A DNA stretch of 41,485 bases from Acidimicrobiia bacterium (lineage in GTDB: Bacteria; Actinomycetota; Acidimicrobiia; Acidimicrobiales; Aldehydirespiratoraceae), in the NCBI GenBank assembly GCA_022821685.1, contig JAJEDD010000041.1, forward strand, positions 1-41,485. Reading direction: 5' to 3'. Below are positions 31,692-40,295 of this stretch, in pieces. Within the stretch, counting starts at the first letter, position 1, and each line of letters opens with the position of its first letter. A program made the translations under genes and the position numbers. The notes below the pieces were generated by a model. It was given only the letters and a program-made list of their open reading frames with translations, made no database searches and was not told where the DNA came from.

Positions 31692-31786
31692 AGGTAGCGC
31701 GGCGGCGTGCTGCTCGGCGAGGCTCGTGCACGCCGGCGACAGCGGCGCTAGGTTCCTGCCGCCCATCACGCCCCAAGGAGGCATCA

Positions 31787-33757
31787 GTGACGATCCCGAC
31801 TGCCCGGAAGTCTCTTCACGCGGTCGCCGCGCTGGCACTCATCGCCGCAACCGCGGCGCTGGCGGTGCCGGCCGGTGCGCAGCCGACGCCGGTGCCGATC
31901 AGCGCCGACACTTTCTCGCTCACCATCTTGCACAACAACGACGGCGAGTCGAAGCTGCTGCCCGATGAGGACTCCGGCTATCCGGGCGTGGCCCGCTTCG
32001 CCGCGCAGATGAAGCAGATGCAGGCCGCCGCGGCCGAATCGGGGTCGGGCGTGGTCACCCTCACCTCGGGCGACAACTTCCTGGCCTCGCAGGAGCTGAA
32101 CGTCTCGCTGGCCCGAGACGGCGCCCTCTACGACTCCATCGCCCTCAGCGGCCTGTACGACGCCATGGCTCTCGGCAACCACGACTTCGACCTGGGTCCC
32201 GAGGTGGCGGCCCGCTTCATCGAGGGGTTCGACCCGGCCGTGCCGTTCCTGTCGGCCAACGCCGACTTCTCCGGCGAGCCGTCCCTGCAGGCGCTGGTCG
32301 ACCGCGGCGTGCTGGCCGCCAGCACCGTGGTGGAGACCGGCGGGCAGCAAGTCGGTGTGATCGGGGCGGTCACTCCCCTGCTCCCCAACATCTCGTCGCC
32401 GCGCAATGTGGTGATCTCCGACGTGCTGGCCGCGGTGCAAGCCGAGGTCGAGTCGCTCGCCGCGGCCGGAGTCAACAAGGTCATTCTGGTCAGCCACCTT
32501 CAGGGGGTGTCCGAGGAGGTCGCGCTGGTGGCCGACCTCACCGGCGTGGACGTGGTGATCGCGGGCGGCGGCGACGACCTGCTGCGCAACGAGGGCGACA
32601 CCTGCATGCCCGATGACGAGCCGGCCGGCCCCTACCCGATGCTGGTGGCCGACTCCAGCGGCACCGACGTGCCGGTGATCACCGCTCCCGGCGGCTACCG
32701 CTGCATCGGCGAGCTGACCGTCACCTTCGACGCCGACGGCAGCATCGTGAGCCACACGGGCCGCTCGGCCGGTGTCGGCTTCGACGTGGCGCCCGACGCC
32801 GGGGTCCAGTCGAGCGTGGTCGAGCCGCTGGCCGCGGCCGTGGCCGAGATCGATGCCGACGTGATCGGCACCAGCGAGGTCGCCCTCGACGGCCGCCGGG
32901 CCAGCGTGCGCACCGGCTCCAGCAACCAGGGCAACCTGCATTCCGACGCGCTGCGGGCTGCCGCCGCCAACCTGGCCGAGGGCTTCGGCCTTCCCGCGCC
33001 CGACGTGGCCATCCAGAATGGCGGCGGGATCCGCAACGATGCGGTGATCCCGGCCGGGCCTGTCACGGCAGGCGACACTTGGGACATCGCCCCGTTCCGC
33101 AACTTCGTGGTGGTGGGCGAGGTCTCCCGTGAGACGTTCCATGTGCTGCTGGAGCAGGCCGTGGACCGGATTCCCGGCGCTGGGGGCCAGTTCCCGCAGG
33201 TCTCGGGCTTCACCTTCGCCTACGACCCGTCGGCGCCGGCCCGTGAGACCGACCGGGCCGGCGACTGCTCGCTGGCCGGCGATCCCGGGTCGAGGATCCG
33301 CGACGTGACCCTCGACGACGGCACCGCGATCGTGAGCGACGGCGAGGTGGTGCCCGGCGACGCGCTGGTGCTGGTCACCCTCGACTTCCTGGCCAACGGC
33401 GGCGACTGCTACCCGCTGGCCGACATCGACTTCACGTCGCTGGGGGTCACCTACCAGCAGGCCCTGGCCACCTACATCTCAGCGGACCTGGGCGGCACCA
33501 TCACCGCCGCCGACTACCCCGAGGGCGGCGACGACCGGATCACCGTCCAGATGGCGCCTGCGGAGCCGGAGACGGTGACGGTCAGAGTCCGGCGCGGCGA
33601 CAGCCTCTGGCGGATCGCGGCCAAGCATCTCGGTTCGGGCCACCGCTGGCCGGAGATCTACGAGCTGAACGCAGGCCGGGCCCAGGCCGACGGCCGCAGC
33701 CTCCGCAATCCCGACCTGATCCTGATCGGCTGGATGCTGGAGGTGCCCGCCGGCTAA
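31787..33757 (+). CDS. Secreted 5'-nucleotidase-family phosphoesterase with C-terminal LysM
   Basis: 656 residues from GTG 31787, which is preceded by AAGGAGG six bases away. A Sec signal peptide (TARKSLHAVAALALIAATAALAVPAGA, cleavage near AGA-QP) is followed by the calcineurin-like domain (SLTILHNNDGESKLLP, SGDNFLASQ, MALGNHDFDLGPE, ILVSHLQGV). The 5'-nucleotidase C-terminal domain (NQGNLHSDALRAAA, VAIQNGGGIRNDAV) comes next. The last 55 residues form a LysM module (VRRGDSLWRIAAKHLGSGHRWPEIYELN), which would hold the enzyme in the cell wall. It probably hydrolyses extracellular nucleotides or 2',3'-cyclic nucleotides. The longer frame to 31571 is ignored. Confidence 0.92.
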   Translation: MTIPTARKSLHAVAALALIAATAALAVPAGAQPTPVPISADTFSLTILHNNDGESKLLPDEDSGYPGVARFAAQMKQMQAAAAESGSGVVTLTSGDNFLASQELNVSLARDGALYDSIALSGLYDAMALGNHDFDLGPEVAARFIEGFDPAVPFLSANADFSGEPSLQALVDRGVLAASTVVETGGQQVGVIGAVTPLLPNISSPRNVVISDVLAAVQAEVESLAAAGVNKVILVSHLQGVSEEVALVADLTGVDVVIAGGGDDLLRNEGDTCMPDDEPAGPYPMLVADSSGTDVPVITAPGGYRCIGELTVTFDADGSIVSHTGRSAGVGFDVAPDAGVQSSVVEPLAAAVAEIDADVIGTSEVALDGRRASVRTGSSNQGNLHSDALRAAAANLAEGFGLPAPDVAIQNGGGIRNDAVIPAGPVTAGDTWDIAPFRNFVVVGEVSRETFHVLLEQAVDRIPGAGGQFPQVSGFTFAYDPSAPARETDRAGDCSLAGDPGSRIRDVTLDDGTAIVSDGEVVPGDALVLVTLDFLANGGDCYPLADIDFTSLGVTYQQALATYISADLGGTITAADYPEGGDDRITVQMAPAEPETVTVRVRRGDSLWRIAAKHLGSGHRWPEIYELNAGRAQADGRSLRNPDLILIGWMLEVPAG

Positions 33758-33797
33758 TCCCGACCAGCTCGGCCCTCGGGCCGCACAGCTCGGCACA

Positions 33798-33884
33798 GCC
33801 GGATCTTTCCCGCTCTTGTTCGCTGCGCTCACGGGCCGCCCAAACCCCAGCGTCACAGCCCACGGCCCCGCAGGCTCGGCCTCA
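33798..33884 (+). repeat. Partial copy of the dispersed repeat between convergent genes
   Basis: TTTCCCGCTCTTGTTCGCTG, CTCACGGGCCGCC and the end GCTCGGCCTCAGG match the family; the middle is altered (CAAACCCCAGCGTCACAG). Its final TCA is the stop codon of xsc on the opposite strand. Lies between the LysM nucleotidase and xsc. Confidence 0.75.
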
Positions 33885-35648
33885 GGTGTAGTCCTGGTAC
33901 TTCTCCAGGTGGCGGACGGGGCGGCTCAGGGCGTCCTTGCGGAACGGGTCGCCCAGTTCCCGGGTGCACATGGCCTCGATCACGGTGGTGCGGCCCCCGT
34001 TCATCTGGGCGTCGATGGCCGCTTCCAGCGCCGGGCCGACCTCATCTAGGCGGCGGACCCGCACACCGTCGGCGCCCATGGCCCGAGCCACCTCCGACCA
34101 GTCCTCGCCGCCGTCGAGCTCGCCGGCCACGAAGCGCCGCCCGTAGAAGTCGACCTGGTTCTTCTTCTCGGCGCCCCACTGGCGGTTGTGGAACACCACC
34201 GCGGTGACCCCGATGTTGTGGCGCACCGCGGTCATGGTCTCGACCATGCTCATGGCCCAGGCCCCGTCGCCGGCGTAGGCCACCGCGGGGCGACCGGGTG
34301 CGGCCTTCTTGGCCCCGATGATGGTGGGCAGGGCGTAGCCGCAGTTGCCCCAGCTCATGGCTGCGAAGAACGACCGGGGCTCGTCGAAGCGCAGGTAGCT
34401 GTTGGCCACCGAGTTGATGTTGCCGATGTCGGTCGACACCATCACCCTCGGCGGCATGGCCCGCTCGAGCTCGCGCAACACACCGCGGGGGTGCATCCAG
34501 TCGTCGGGCTCGGCCGCGGCCTGCTTGATCATGTCGACGCTGAAGTCGTCGGTCTCCTCGGTCCAGTCGTCGAGCTCGGCCTCCCACGCCGCCTTCTGGC
34601 TGGCGGTCTCGGCGGCTCGGGGGCCGCGGGTGGCGTCGCAGGCCAGGTCCCGGTCGGCCAGGCGGGCGACCAGCGCGGCCGCGGCCGCGGCCGCGTCGCC
34701 GCAGATCCCCACGTCGATGGGCTTGACCAGCCCCAGCATCTTGGAGTCGGCGTCCACCTGGATGACTTTGGCGTCGGTGGGCCAGTAGTCGAGCCCGTGT
34801 TGGGGCAGGGTGCCGAAGGGGCCCAGCCGGGTGCCGAGGGCCAGCACCACGTCGGCCTTGGAGATGAGCCGCATGGCCGCCTTCGAGCCCTGATAGCCGA
34901 GCGGACCGCACCACTGCGGGTGCGAGGCGGGGAACGAGTCGTTGTGGAGGTAGCTGTTCACCACCGGGCAGCCGAGGCGCTCGGCCAGCGCCACCGTCTC
35001 GGCCAGGGCGTCGCCCATCACCACGCCGCCGCCGGCGATCATCACCGGGAAGGCCGCTGCGGCCAGCAGCTCGGCGGCCTCGTCGAGGCTCCGGTCGCCG
35101 CCGGGGCCCCGGTCGAGGCGCTGGGGCGGCGGGATGCGGGTGTCGATGTCGCCGTAGAAGCGGTCGCGGGGGATGTTGAGCTGGGTGGGGCCCATCTCGG
35201 AGGTGGCCCGGTCGAAGCAGCGGGCGGTGAGCTCGGCCATGCGGTGCTCGTTGTTGACGTGGCCCTGATACTTGGTGAACTCCTCGAACATGGGCAGCTG
35301 GTTGGCCTCCTGGAAGCCGCCGAGCCCCATGCCCATGGTCCCGGCCTCGGGAGTGACGATCACCACCGGGCTGTGGGCCCAGAACGCCGCCGCGATTGCG
35401 GTCACGCAGTTGGAGACACCCGGACCGTTCTGGCCGATGACCACCCCGTGGCGACCCGACACCCGCGCGAACCCGTCGGCCATGTGGGCCGCGCCCTGCT
35501 CGTGCACCACCGGAACCAGCTCGATCCCAGCCGGCTCGAAGATGTCCATGGCGTCCATGAAGGCACTGCCCATGATCCCGAACACGGTGTCGACGCCATG
35601 AGCCACCAGCGTCTCAACAAACGCCTCACTAGGAGTCATACGAGTCAT
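33882..35648 (-). CDS. xsc: Sulfoacetaldehyde acetyltransferase
   Basis: ThDP-dependent enzyme that converts sulfoacetaldehyde and phosphate to sulfite and acetyl phosphate in taurine and sulfonate degradation. The 588-residue product begins MTRMTPSEAFVETLVAHGVD and contains FGIMGSAFMDAMDIFEPAG, HEQGAAHMADGFARVSGR (ThDP glutamate), IGQNGPGVSNCVTAIAAAF and GFQEANQLPMFEEFTKYQ. The metal/ThDP motif GDGAWAMSMVETMTA lies at about 458-472. These are Xsc-specific rather than acetolactate-synthase features. ATG 35648 follows GGAGGT by nine bases. No phosphotransacetylase, taurine transporter or sulfite exporter gene is adjacent. Confidence 0.93.
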   Translation of the reverse strand: MTRMTPSEAFVETLVAHGVDTVFGIMGSAFMDAMDIFEPAGIELVPVVHEQGAAHMADGFARVSGRHGVVIGQNGPGVSNCVTAIAAAFWAHSPVVIVTPEAGTMGMGLGGFQEANQLPMFEEFTKYQGHVNNEHRMAELTARCFDRATSEMGPTQLNIPRDRFYGDIDTRIPPPQRLDRGPGGDRSLDEAAELLAAAAFPVMIAGGGVVMGDALAETVALAERLGCPVVNSYLHNDSFPASHPQWCGPLGYQGSKAAMRLISKADVVLALGTRLGPFGTLPQHGLDYWPTDAKVIQVDADSKMLGLVKPIDVGICGDAAAAAAALVARLADRDLACDATRGPRAAETASQKAAWEAELDDWTEETDDFSVDMIKQAAAEPDDWMHPRGVLRELERAMPPRVMVSTDIGNINSVANSYLRFDEPRSFFAAMSWGNCGYALPTIIGAKKAAPGRPAVAYAGDGAWAMSMVETMTAVRHNIGVTAVVFHNRQWGAEKKNQVDFYGRRFVAGELDGGEDWSEVARAMGADGVRVRRLDEVGPALEAAIDAQMNGGRTTVIEAMCTRELGDPFRKDALSRPVRHLEKYQDYT

Positions 35649-35704
35649 GGGTCTCGACACCTCCGTCATCCGGGACCAGCCTGCCACAAGCAGACCGCAG
35701 CGAG

Positions 35705-35717
35705 GTTAGGGCCTAAC
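35705..35717. promoter_or_regulatory. Palindrome upstream of xsc, candidate operator
   Basis: GTTAGG-G-CCTAAC, 6-bp arms, about 57 bases before the xsc start. The size and symmetry fit a small dimeric repressor site; the regulator is not in the window. Confidence 0.4.
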
Positions 35718-35807
35718 GACAGGCACGGAGGCCGCTCGGTCGCCAGCAAGCACCTCGGCCGTCACGTCACCGCCCAGACCACCTCGCCCTTTTCGTCGCA
35801 GCCGGCA

Positions 35808-36536
35808 CTAGATGGTGAGGTGCGGGCCTATGTCGCGTAGGCGGGCTCGGCGTAGGCGATAGTCGGGAACAGCCTGGGCTACCACTGACCAGTATTCGGG
35901 CGTGTGGCCGCGGACACGCAGGTGCGCGAGTTCGTGGGCGACCACGTAGTCGAGCAGCGCAGGGGGCGCCATGACGGCTCGCCAGTTGAAGCGCAGCGTG
36001 CCGTCGGGGGCGCAACTCGCCCAGCGGCGGCGCTGGTCGCGGATCAGGACCGCCTTGGGCTGCACGCCGAGATGGCCCGCGATGCGCTTCACCCGTGGCG
36101 GGAGCTTGAGCGCGGCGCGGTCGCGGTACCACGCCTCGAAGGCGGCACGCACGTTCGAGAGCCGTTCCTCGCCTTGAAGAGAGCGGGGAACGTCAGCGTC
36201 GAACTCCCAGTGATGGAACCGGACAGCGACCCTGGCGTCGTCGGCGGGATGCACGGTGAGGCGCACCGCTCGGCCGAGATACGGAAGGGATTCACCGCTG
36301 ACGAACCGGCGCGGCGGCACAGCCGCGGAGGCCGCCCCATCGTGTCGAACGATCCAGCCGGCGCGGCGACGCACAGTTTCCTCCACCTGCGCCGCGGACG
36401 CCTCGACCGGTGCCGCCACTCTGACCACACCGGGCGCGTCGACGGTCACCTCGATCGTCTTGTGTCGCCTCGGGCTGCGGACAACCTGGTACTTGATCTG
36501 GGCGTCGCCGAAGACGATCTCCCCGTGCTCGGTCAT
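35808..36536 (-). CDS. YgjP-like M48-type metallopeptidase (DUF45)
   Basis: 242 residues. The zinc motif HELAHLRVRGHTPEYW (about 200-215) is HExxH with a downstream histidine, typical of YgjP/WLM-type enzymes. IRDQRRRWASCAPDGTLRFNWRAVMAPP, just before it, is the other family hallmark. No signal peptide, so cytoplasmic. The ATG overlaps the stop of hsdR by four bases (ATGA). Genes of this family are often found next to type I restriction genes, but their job there is not known. Start choice is fixed by the overlap. Confidence 0.9.
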   Translation of the reverse strand: MTEHGEIVFGDAQIKYQVVRSPRRHKTIEVTVDAPGVVRVAAPVEASAAQVEETVRRRAGWIVRHDGAASAAVPPRRFVSGESLPYLGRAVRLTVHPADDARVAVRFHHWEFDADVPRSLQGEERLSNVRAAFEAWYRDRAALKLPPRVKRIAGHLGVQPKAVLIRDQRRRWASCAPDGTLRFNWRAVMAPPALLDYVVAHELAHLRVRGHTPEYWSVVAQAVPDYRLRRARLRDIGPHLTI

Positions 36537-39500
36537 GTGAGCCTCTTGCGAGCCATCTCCATTACCTGGCGGGCCAACTCCTCGACCTCGCCCTCCTTGT
36601 AGCGGCCAGCGCCGCGCAGACGCCGCTTGATGTCGCGCCGCACCTCTCGCTGGCTCTCGAGATTCTCATGCCAGTCGATCAAGGAATCGAGTCTCTGAAC
36701 GATCCCCTCTATGTCGAGGGCCATTTCCTTGATGCTGGCATCAAGTCCGGTTTCGTGGGAATGGGGTGCCGCGTGCCCCGCCTCGTGCAACCCTTCGGAA
36801 CGAACGGCTGGCCCCTGGTCTTTGACCGCAAGCAGTCCGTAGACCGCGTACGACATGGGCGTGAGGCCCTGGTCCGCCGCGAGAGCCTCCTGCTGAGTGA
36901 TCTGCTGCCGCAGCTCGACCATTCGCTGGCACCCTGCGGCCGCGTCGATAACCCTGGCCCGCAGCTCGCCGATGATGCGGGCGAGCGCCTCGGAGAGCCT
37001 CTCGTAGAGGGCCGGGTTGGCGGCGACCTGCTCGTTGATCTGGGCCCGCAACGCATGCTCCATCAGCGAGGCCCGGGCCTCGTCGTGGGGCAGGCTCTCG
37101 ATCTTCTGCTCGAAGTCGCGGTCGAGGATGGACACGGGGGCCATCAGCTCGCGGATGCTGGCATCGATGCGCGAGTCGAGCAGACGCTTGACTTTCGCTC
37201 CGATGGCCGTCCAGTCGATGTCGGCCCGCTCCCGCAGGAACTGCGCTCGGGCATATGACCGGATGACGGTGAGCCGGCGCAGGCGGTCGAGGTAGGCGAG
37301 CGCCGCCGGGTCGGGCAGATAGCGGTCCATCAGTTTGGCGAAGTCGCCGTAGTCGCGGTCGAACCGTTCATAGGCGTCGGCCTTGTAGTTGCCCTCGGTG
37401 GCAGCGTCCGCTGCGAATCGGTCTACGCATGACCACGGGTCGTCGAGGTCGAGGCCCCGGAAGTGGGCTTCGGCGCTGGCGGCGGAGGACCCGATCACAG
37501 GCGCCGGGTCCTCCATTTCGGTGAGCGCCTGTTGGAGGTCGCCGCGGTCGAAGATGGCGAGAGCGCTCTCAAGCTGGCGCGACACGCCGTGATAGTCGAC
37601 CACCAGCCCGTAGTGCTTCTCTGTCGTCGCGCCGTCTCGGGTGTGGGTGAAGCGGCGGTTGACTCGGGCGATGGCCTGCAGCAGCGTGTGCTCACGGATG
37701 GAGCGGTCGAGGTAGAGGACTTGCTCGACGGGCGCGTCGAAGCCGGTGATCAGCTTGTCTACCACCACCAGGAGCTGCGGCTCTCCGTCGGGGTCGATGA
37801 AGTCCTCGACGATTCTGTCTTGGTCCAGTTCCCTGGCTTGGTCGAACTCGGGGCCGTCATTGTGGACGGTGGTGATGATCGGGTAGGCGGGCACGCCGAA
37901 ATCGTTGAGGCACTGCGAATACCGCAGCGCAGCGGCGCGGCTGGGCACCACGACCTGGGCCTTGAAGCCGTTGGGCTGGACCTTGCTGGTGAAGTGCTCG
38001 AAGATGTCGAGCGCGATCTGCTCGATGCGTTTGGCCGCCTCTGCGATGCGCTCCTTGCTGGCGTAGCGCCGCCGGATCTCGGTGCGGGTCGCTTCGGGCT
38101 CGTCGCCGAAGAGCACCTCGAAGAGCCGGTCGAGCGTTTCGGGGCCCTCGACGTGCAGGTCGGGAAGGCGGGCCTCGTAGTGGATGGGGACGGTGACACG
38201 GTCCTCGACAGACTGAGGGATGGTGTAGGAGTCGATCAGATCGCCGAACACTCCCAGCGTTGTGCGCTGGAAGCCCTTGTCGATGGGCGTGCCGGTGAAA
38301 CCGACAAAGGTTGCCTGCGGCATGGCGGCTCGCATCTTCGCGGCGAGGCGGCCGTATTGCGTGCGGTGGGCCTCATCGACCATCACGATCACGTTGTCGG
38401 CGTCGTTGAGGCGGGCGTGGGTGCCGGCGGGTGCCTGGAGCACGTCCTCGAACTTCTGGATGGTGGTCATGATCGTGCGACCGCTGTTGGTCTGCAGCAA
38501 CTCACGGAGACGCCGGGTGGTCTTGGCGCGCTCAGGTTCGTCGACTGCGCCCTGTTGGAAGGTTCGGGTGATCTGGCGGTCGAGCTGGGTGCGGTCGGTG
38601 ACGATGACGATGGTGGGGTTCTCCAACGAGGGTGTGCGCCGCAGTTTGGTGGCGAGCCACAGCATCGTCAGCGACTTGCCTGAGCCCTGCGTGTGCCATA
38701 CGACCCCTCCCCGCTCCGCCGGCGTGCGGCCCCGCACGATGCGCTCGACCGCGCGGCTCACGGCCCGGTACTGCTGGTAGCGCGGCAGCTTCTTGATGAG
38801 TCGCCCCTGCGCATGCTCGAAGACCACGAAGTCGCGCACGATGTCGAGCAGGACCGGCGGGTTGAGCAGGCCGGCGACGAGACGCGCCTGGCCCTCGGGA
38901 GCCGTACCCAGGCGACCCTCGAAGTCTCGCTCGTTGAACGGCTCAATCGACTGCCAACCGGTGTAGGCGTTCTGAGGCGCGCCGACAGCTCCGAAAGCGG
39001 CGTCGGCGCCGCAGTGGGCGACACACAGCAGGTTGGTGTCGAACAAGTCGGGGGCACCCGCGCCGTGCCACTGCGGGCCGGCCTCCTGGTAGCGGTGCAG
39101 CTGCTTGACAGCCTGGTCCTTCCAGATCTCCAGCAGGGTGGGGGCCTTCGCCTCCATCACGACGAGGGGGATGCCGTTCACGAACAGCACCAGATCGGGC
39201 ATGACAACGCGCTCATCGCTCTCGCCGGTGCGTTCGATGCCGCGACGCACCCGGAACTGCGTGGTGACGACGTACTCGTTCAGACCCACACCCGGTTCGG
39301 GATGCTCGAAGTCGAAGAAGCGGACAGTGGGCGTTTCCTGACGACCGTCCAGGTCGATGGTGAGCGGCATGCCATGCGACAGGTACTCATGCACAGCCTG
39401 GTTGCGGCCCAGACCAGTGGCATCAATATGCTTCAGGTTGAAGACAACCCGTTGCGCATGGTCATCGGTCATCCAAGCATTCAGACGCTTCAGCGCCGCG

Positions 39501-39592
39501 GTGAGCCGCCCGACCAGCAGCACAGCCCGCTCGTCATCACGCTCCGCCGCCAGCACCTCACGCGGTACATACGTCCAGCCAAGGCGCTCCAA
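36533..39592 (-). CDS. hsdR: Type I restriction endonuclease subunit R
   Basis: DNA translocase and nuclease of a type I restriction system. The 1,019-residue frame from TTG 39592 has the PD-(D/E)xK nuclease (MPDLVLFVNGIPLVVMEAKAP, about 131-151) and helicase motifs HTQGSGKSLTMLW (300-312), MVDEAHRTQYG (404-414), FTGTPIDKG (432-440) and the later GFDAPVEQVLYLDRS. The frame extends in phase another 27 codons without ATG, GTG or TTG, encoding ASAAILNELELAENPARELL, which looks like genuine HsdR sequence. ATA 39652 has AGGGGAG six bases upstream and may be a mutated start. The C-terminal helical domain (about 750-1000) is the complex-binding part. Confidence 0.93.
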   Translation of the reverse strand: MERLGWTYVPREVLAAERDDERAVLLVGRLTAALKRLNAWMTDDHAQRVVFNLKHIDATGLGRNQAVHEYLSHGMPLTIDLDGRQETPTVRFFDFEHPEPGVGLNEYVVTTQFRVRRGIERTGESDERVVMPDLVLFVNGIPLVVMEAKAPTLLEIWKDQAVKQLHRYQEAGPQWHGAGAPDLFDTNLLCVAHCGADAAFGAVGAPQNAYTGWQSIEPFNERDFEGRLGTAPEGQARLVAGLLNPPVLLDIVRDFVVFEHAQGRLIKKLPRYQQYRAVSRAVERIVRGRTPAERGGVVWHTQGSGKSLTMLWLATKLRRTPSLENPTIVIVTDRTQLDRQITRTFQQGAVDEPERAKTTRRLRELLQTNSGRTIMTTIQKFEDVLQAPAGTHARLNDADNVIVMVDEAHRTQYGRLAAKMRAAMPQATFVGFTGTPIDKGFQRTTLGVFGDLIDSYTIPQSVEDRVTVPIHYEARLPDLHVEGPETLDRLFEVLFGDEPEATRTEIRRRYASKERIAEAAKRIEQIALDIFEHFTSKVQPNGFKAQVVVPSRAAALRYSQCLNDFGVPAYPIITTVHNDGPEFDQARELDQDRIVEDFIDPDGEPQLLVVVDKLITGFDAPVEQVLYLDRSIREHTLLQAIARVNRRFTHTRDGATTEKHYGLVVDYHGVSRQLESALAIFDRGDLQQALTEMEDPAPVIGSSAASAEAHFRGLDLDDPWSCVDRFAADAATEGNYKADAYERFDRDYGDFAKLMDRYLPDPAALAYLDRLRRLTVIRSYARAQFLRERADIDWTAIGAKVKRLLDSRIDASIRELMAPVSILDRDFEQKIESLPHDEARASLMEHALRAQINEQVAANPALYERLSEALARIIGELRARVIDAAAGCQRMVELRQQITQQEALAADQGLTPMSYAVYGLLAVKDQGPAVRSEGLHEAGHAAPHSHETGLDASIKEMALDIEGIVQRLDSLIDWHENLESQREVRRDIKRRLRGAGRYKEGEVEELARQVMEMARKRLT

Positions 39593-39673
39593 CAGCTCCC
39601 GGGCCGGATTCTCGGCGAGCTCAAGCTCGTTCAGTATGGCAGCGGAGGCTATGGCTGCTCCCCTTCGACAGGT

Positions 39674-40003
39674 TCAGACATCGATGGCCTCACGTTCGAC
39701 GTAAGGTCGCAATTCGGAGCGCAGAGTCTTCTCCGTCACGAGGTCGACGCTACGGCCCAGTAGATTCTCGAGGTAGATCTGCCAAGGAACATCCAGATAG
39801 GCATCCCGCACATTCATGGGAACATGCGATGCTGCCTCTCCGATGAGTAGAATATTGTGCAGTGTCGCATCATATGTCTGCTCATCTGACAGGAAGGCTT
39901 CAAGGTCCATCCCATCGGTGTAGACAAGAACCTTCTCGGCGAACTCCAGCATGTCCTGAACGTAGAAGCGCCATGCCCTGTGCTGATACGATCCATCACA
40001 CAT
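39674..40003 (-). CDS. HepT-like HEPN toxin, C-terminus replaced by MntA tail (chimera)
   Basis: 109 residues from ATG 40003, overlapping mntA by eight bases. Residues 1-74 are HepT-type HEPN (FYVQDMLEFAEKVLVYTDG, ATLHNILLIGEAASHVPMNVRDAYLDVPW). In the family the catalytic RN-x4-H motif and C-terminal helix follow directly, but here the sequence jumps to IYLENLLGRSVDLVTEKTLR, then SELRPYVEREAIDV (76-109). That tail matches the last 34 residues of the neighbouring MntA-type nucleotidyltransferase at 22 of 34 positions. A deletion between hepT and a second downstream mntA would produce this. The RNase motif is gone, so the toxin is probably inactive. Its TGA is the in-frame stop before hsdR. 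Confidence 0.82.
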   Translation of the reverse strand: MCDGSYQHRAWRFYVQDMLEFAEKVLVYTDGMDLEAFLSDEQTYDATLHNILLIGEAASHVPMNVRDAYLDVPWQIYLENLLGRSVDLVTEKTLRSELRPYVEREAIDV

Positions 40004-40295
40004 TGACGGCATCCCGCTCCACATAGGGTCGTATCTCATGCCGAACCTCTGCGATAGTCACCAGTTCGACAGATCGTCCAAGAAGCTCTTCAAGATATGC
40101 TTGAGCGCCGAAGAATCTCTTCCAATCCGGTGCTGATTCGAACTCGGCAAGAATGTCGACATCGCTTGTGTTCGTAGCCTGATCGCGGGCGAACGAGCCA
40201 TAGAGAGCGAGGCTCGTCACCCCGAACCTTTCCGCAAGCACCCCGAGGTGTGCCCTCATCCTATGTAGGACTTCATCCCTTCCCAGCTGATCCAT
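39996..40295 (-). CDS. MntA-type nucleotidyltransferase antitoxin
   Basis: 99 residues from ATG 40295, which follows AAGAAGGG. Minimal nucleotidyltransferase: LYGSFARDQATNTSDVDILAEF (31-52) has GS-x-A-R and D45/D47. A C-terminal helix ends RPYVERDAVNV. In MntA/HepT systems this enzyme adds AMP to a tyrosine of the HEPN toxin to silence it. The longer frame to 40421 overlaps hsdS and is rejected. It overlaps hsdS by 23 bp and hepT by 8 bp, so all are coupled. The pair sits inside the restriction operon. Confidence 0.9.
   Translation of the reverse strand: MDQLGRDEVLHRMRAHLGVLAERFGVTSLALYGSFARDQATNTSDVDILAEFESAPDWKRFFGAQAYLEELLGRSVELVTIAEVRHEIRPYVERDAVNV

Noticed and set aside
33882..35648. 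Acetolactate synthase (ilvB)
   Set aside because: The segments FGIMGSAFMDAMDIF, GFQEANQLPMFEEFTKYQ and the C-terminal sequence fit Xsc; no regulatory subunit gene is adjacent.
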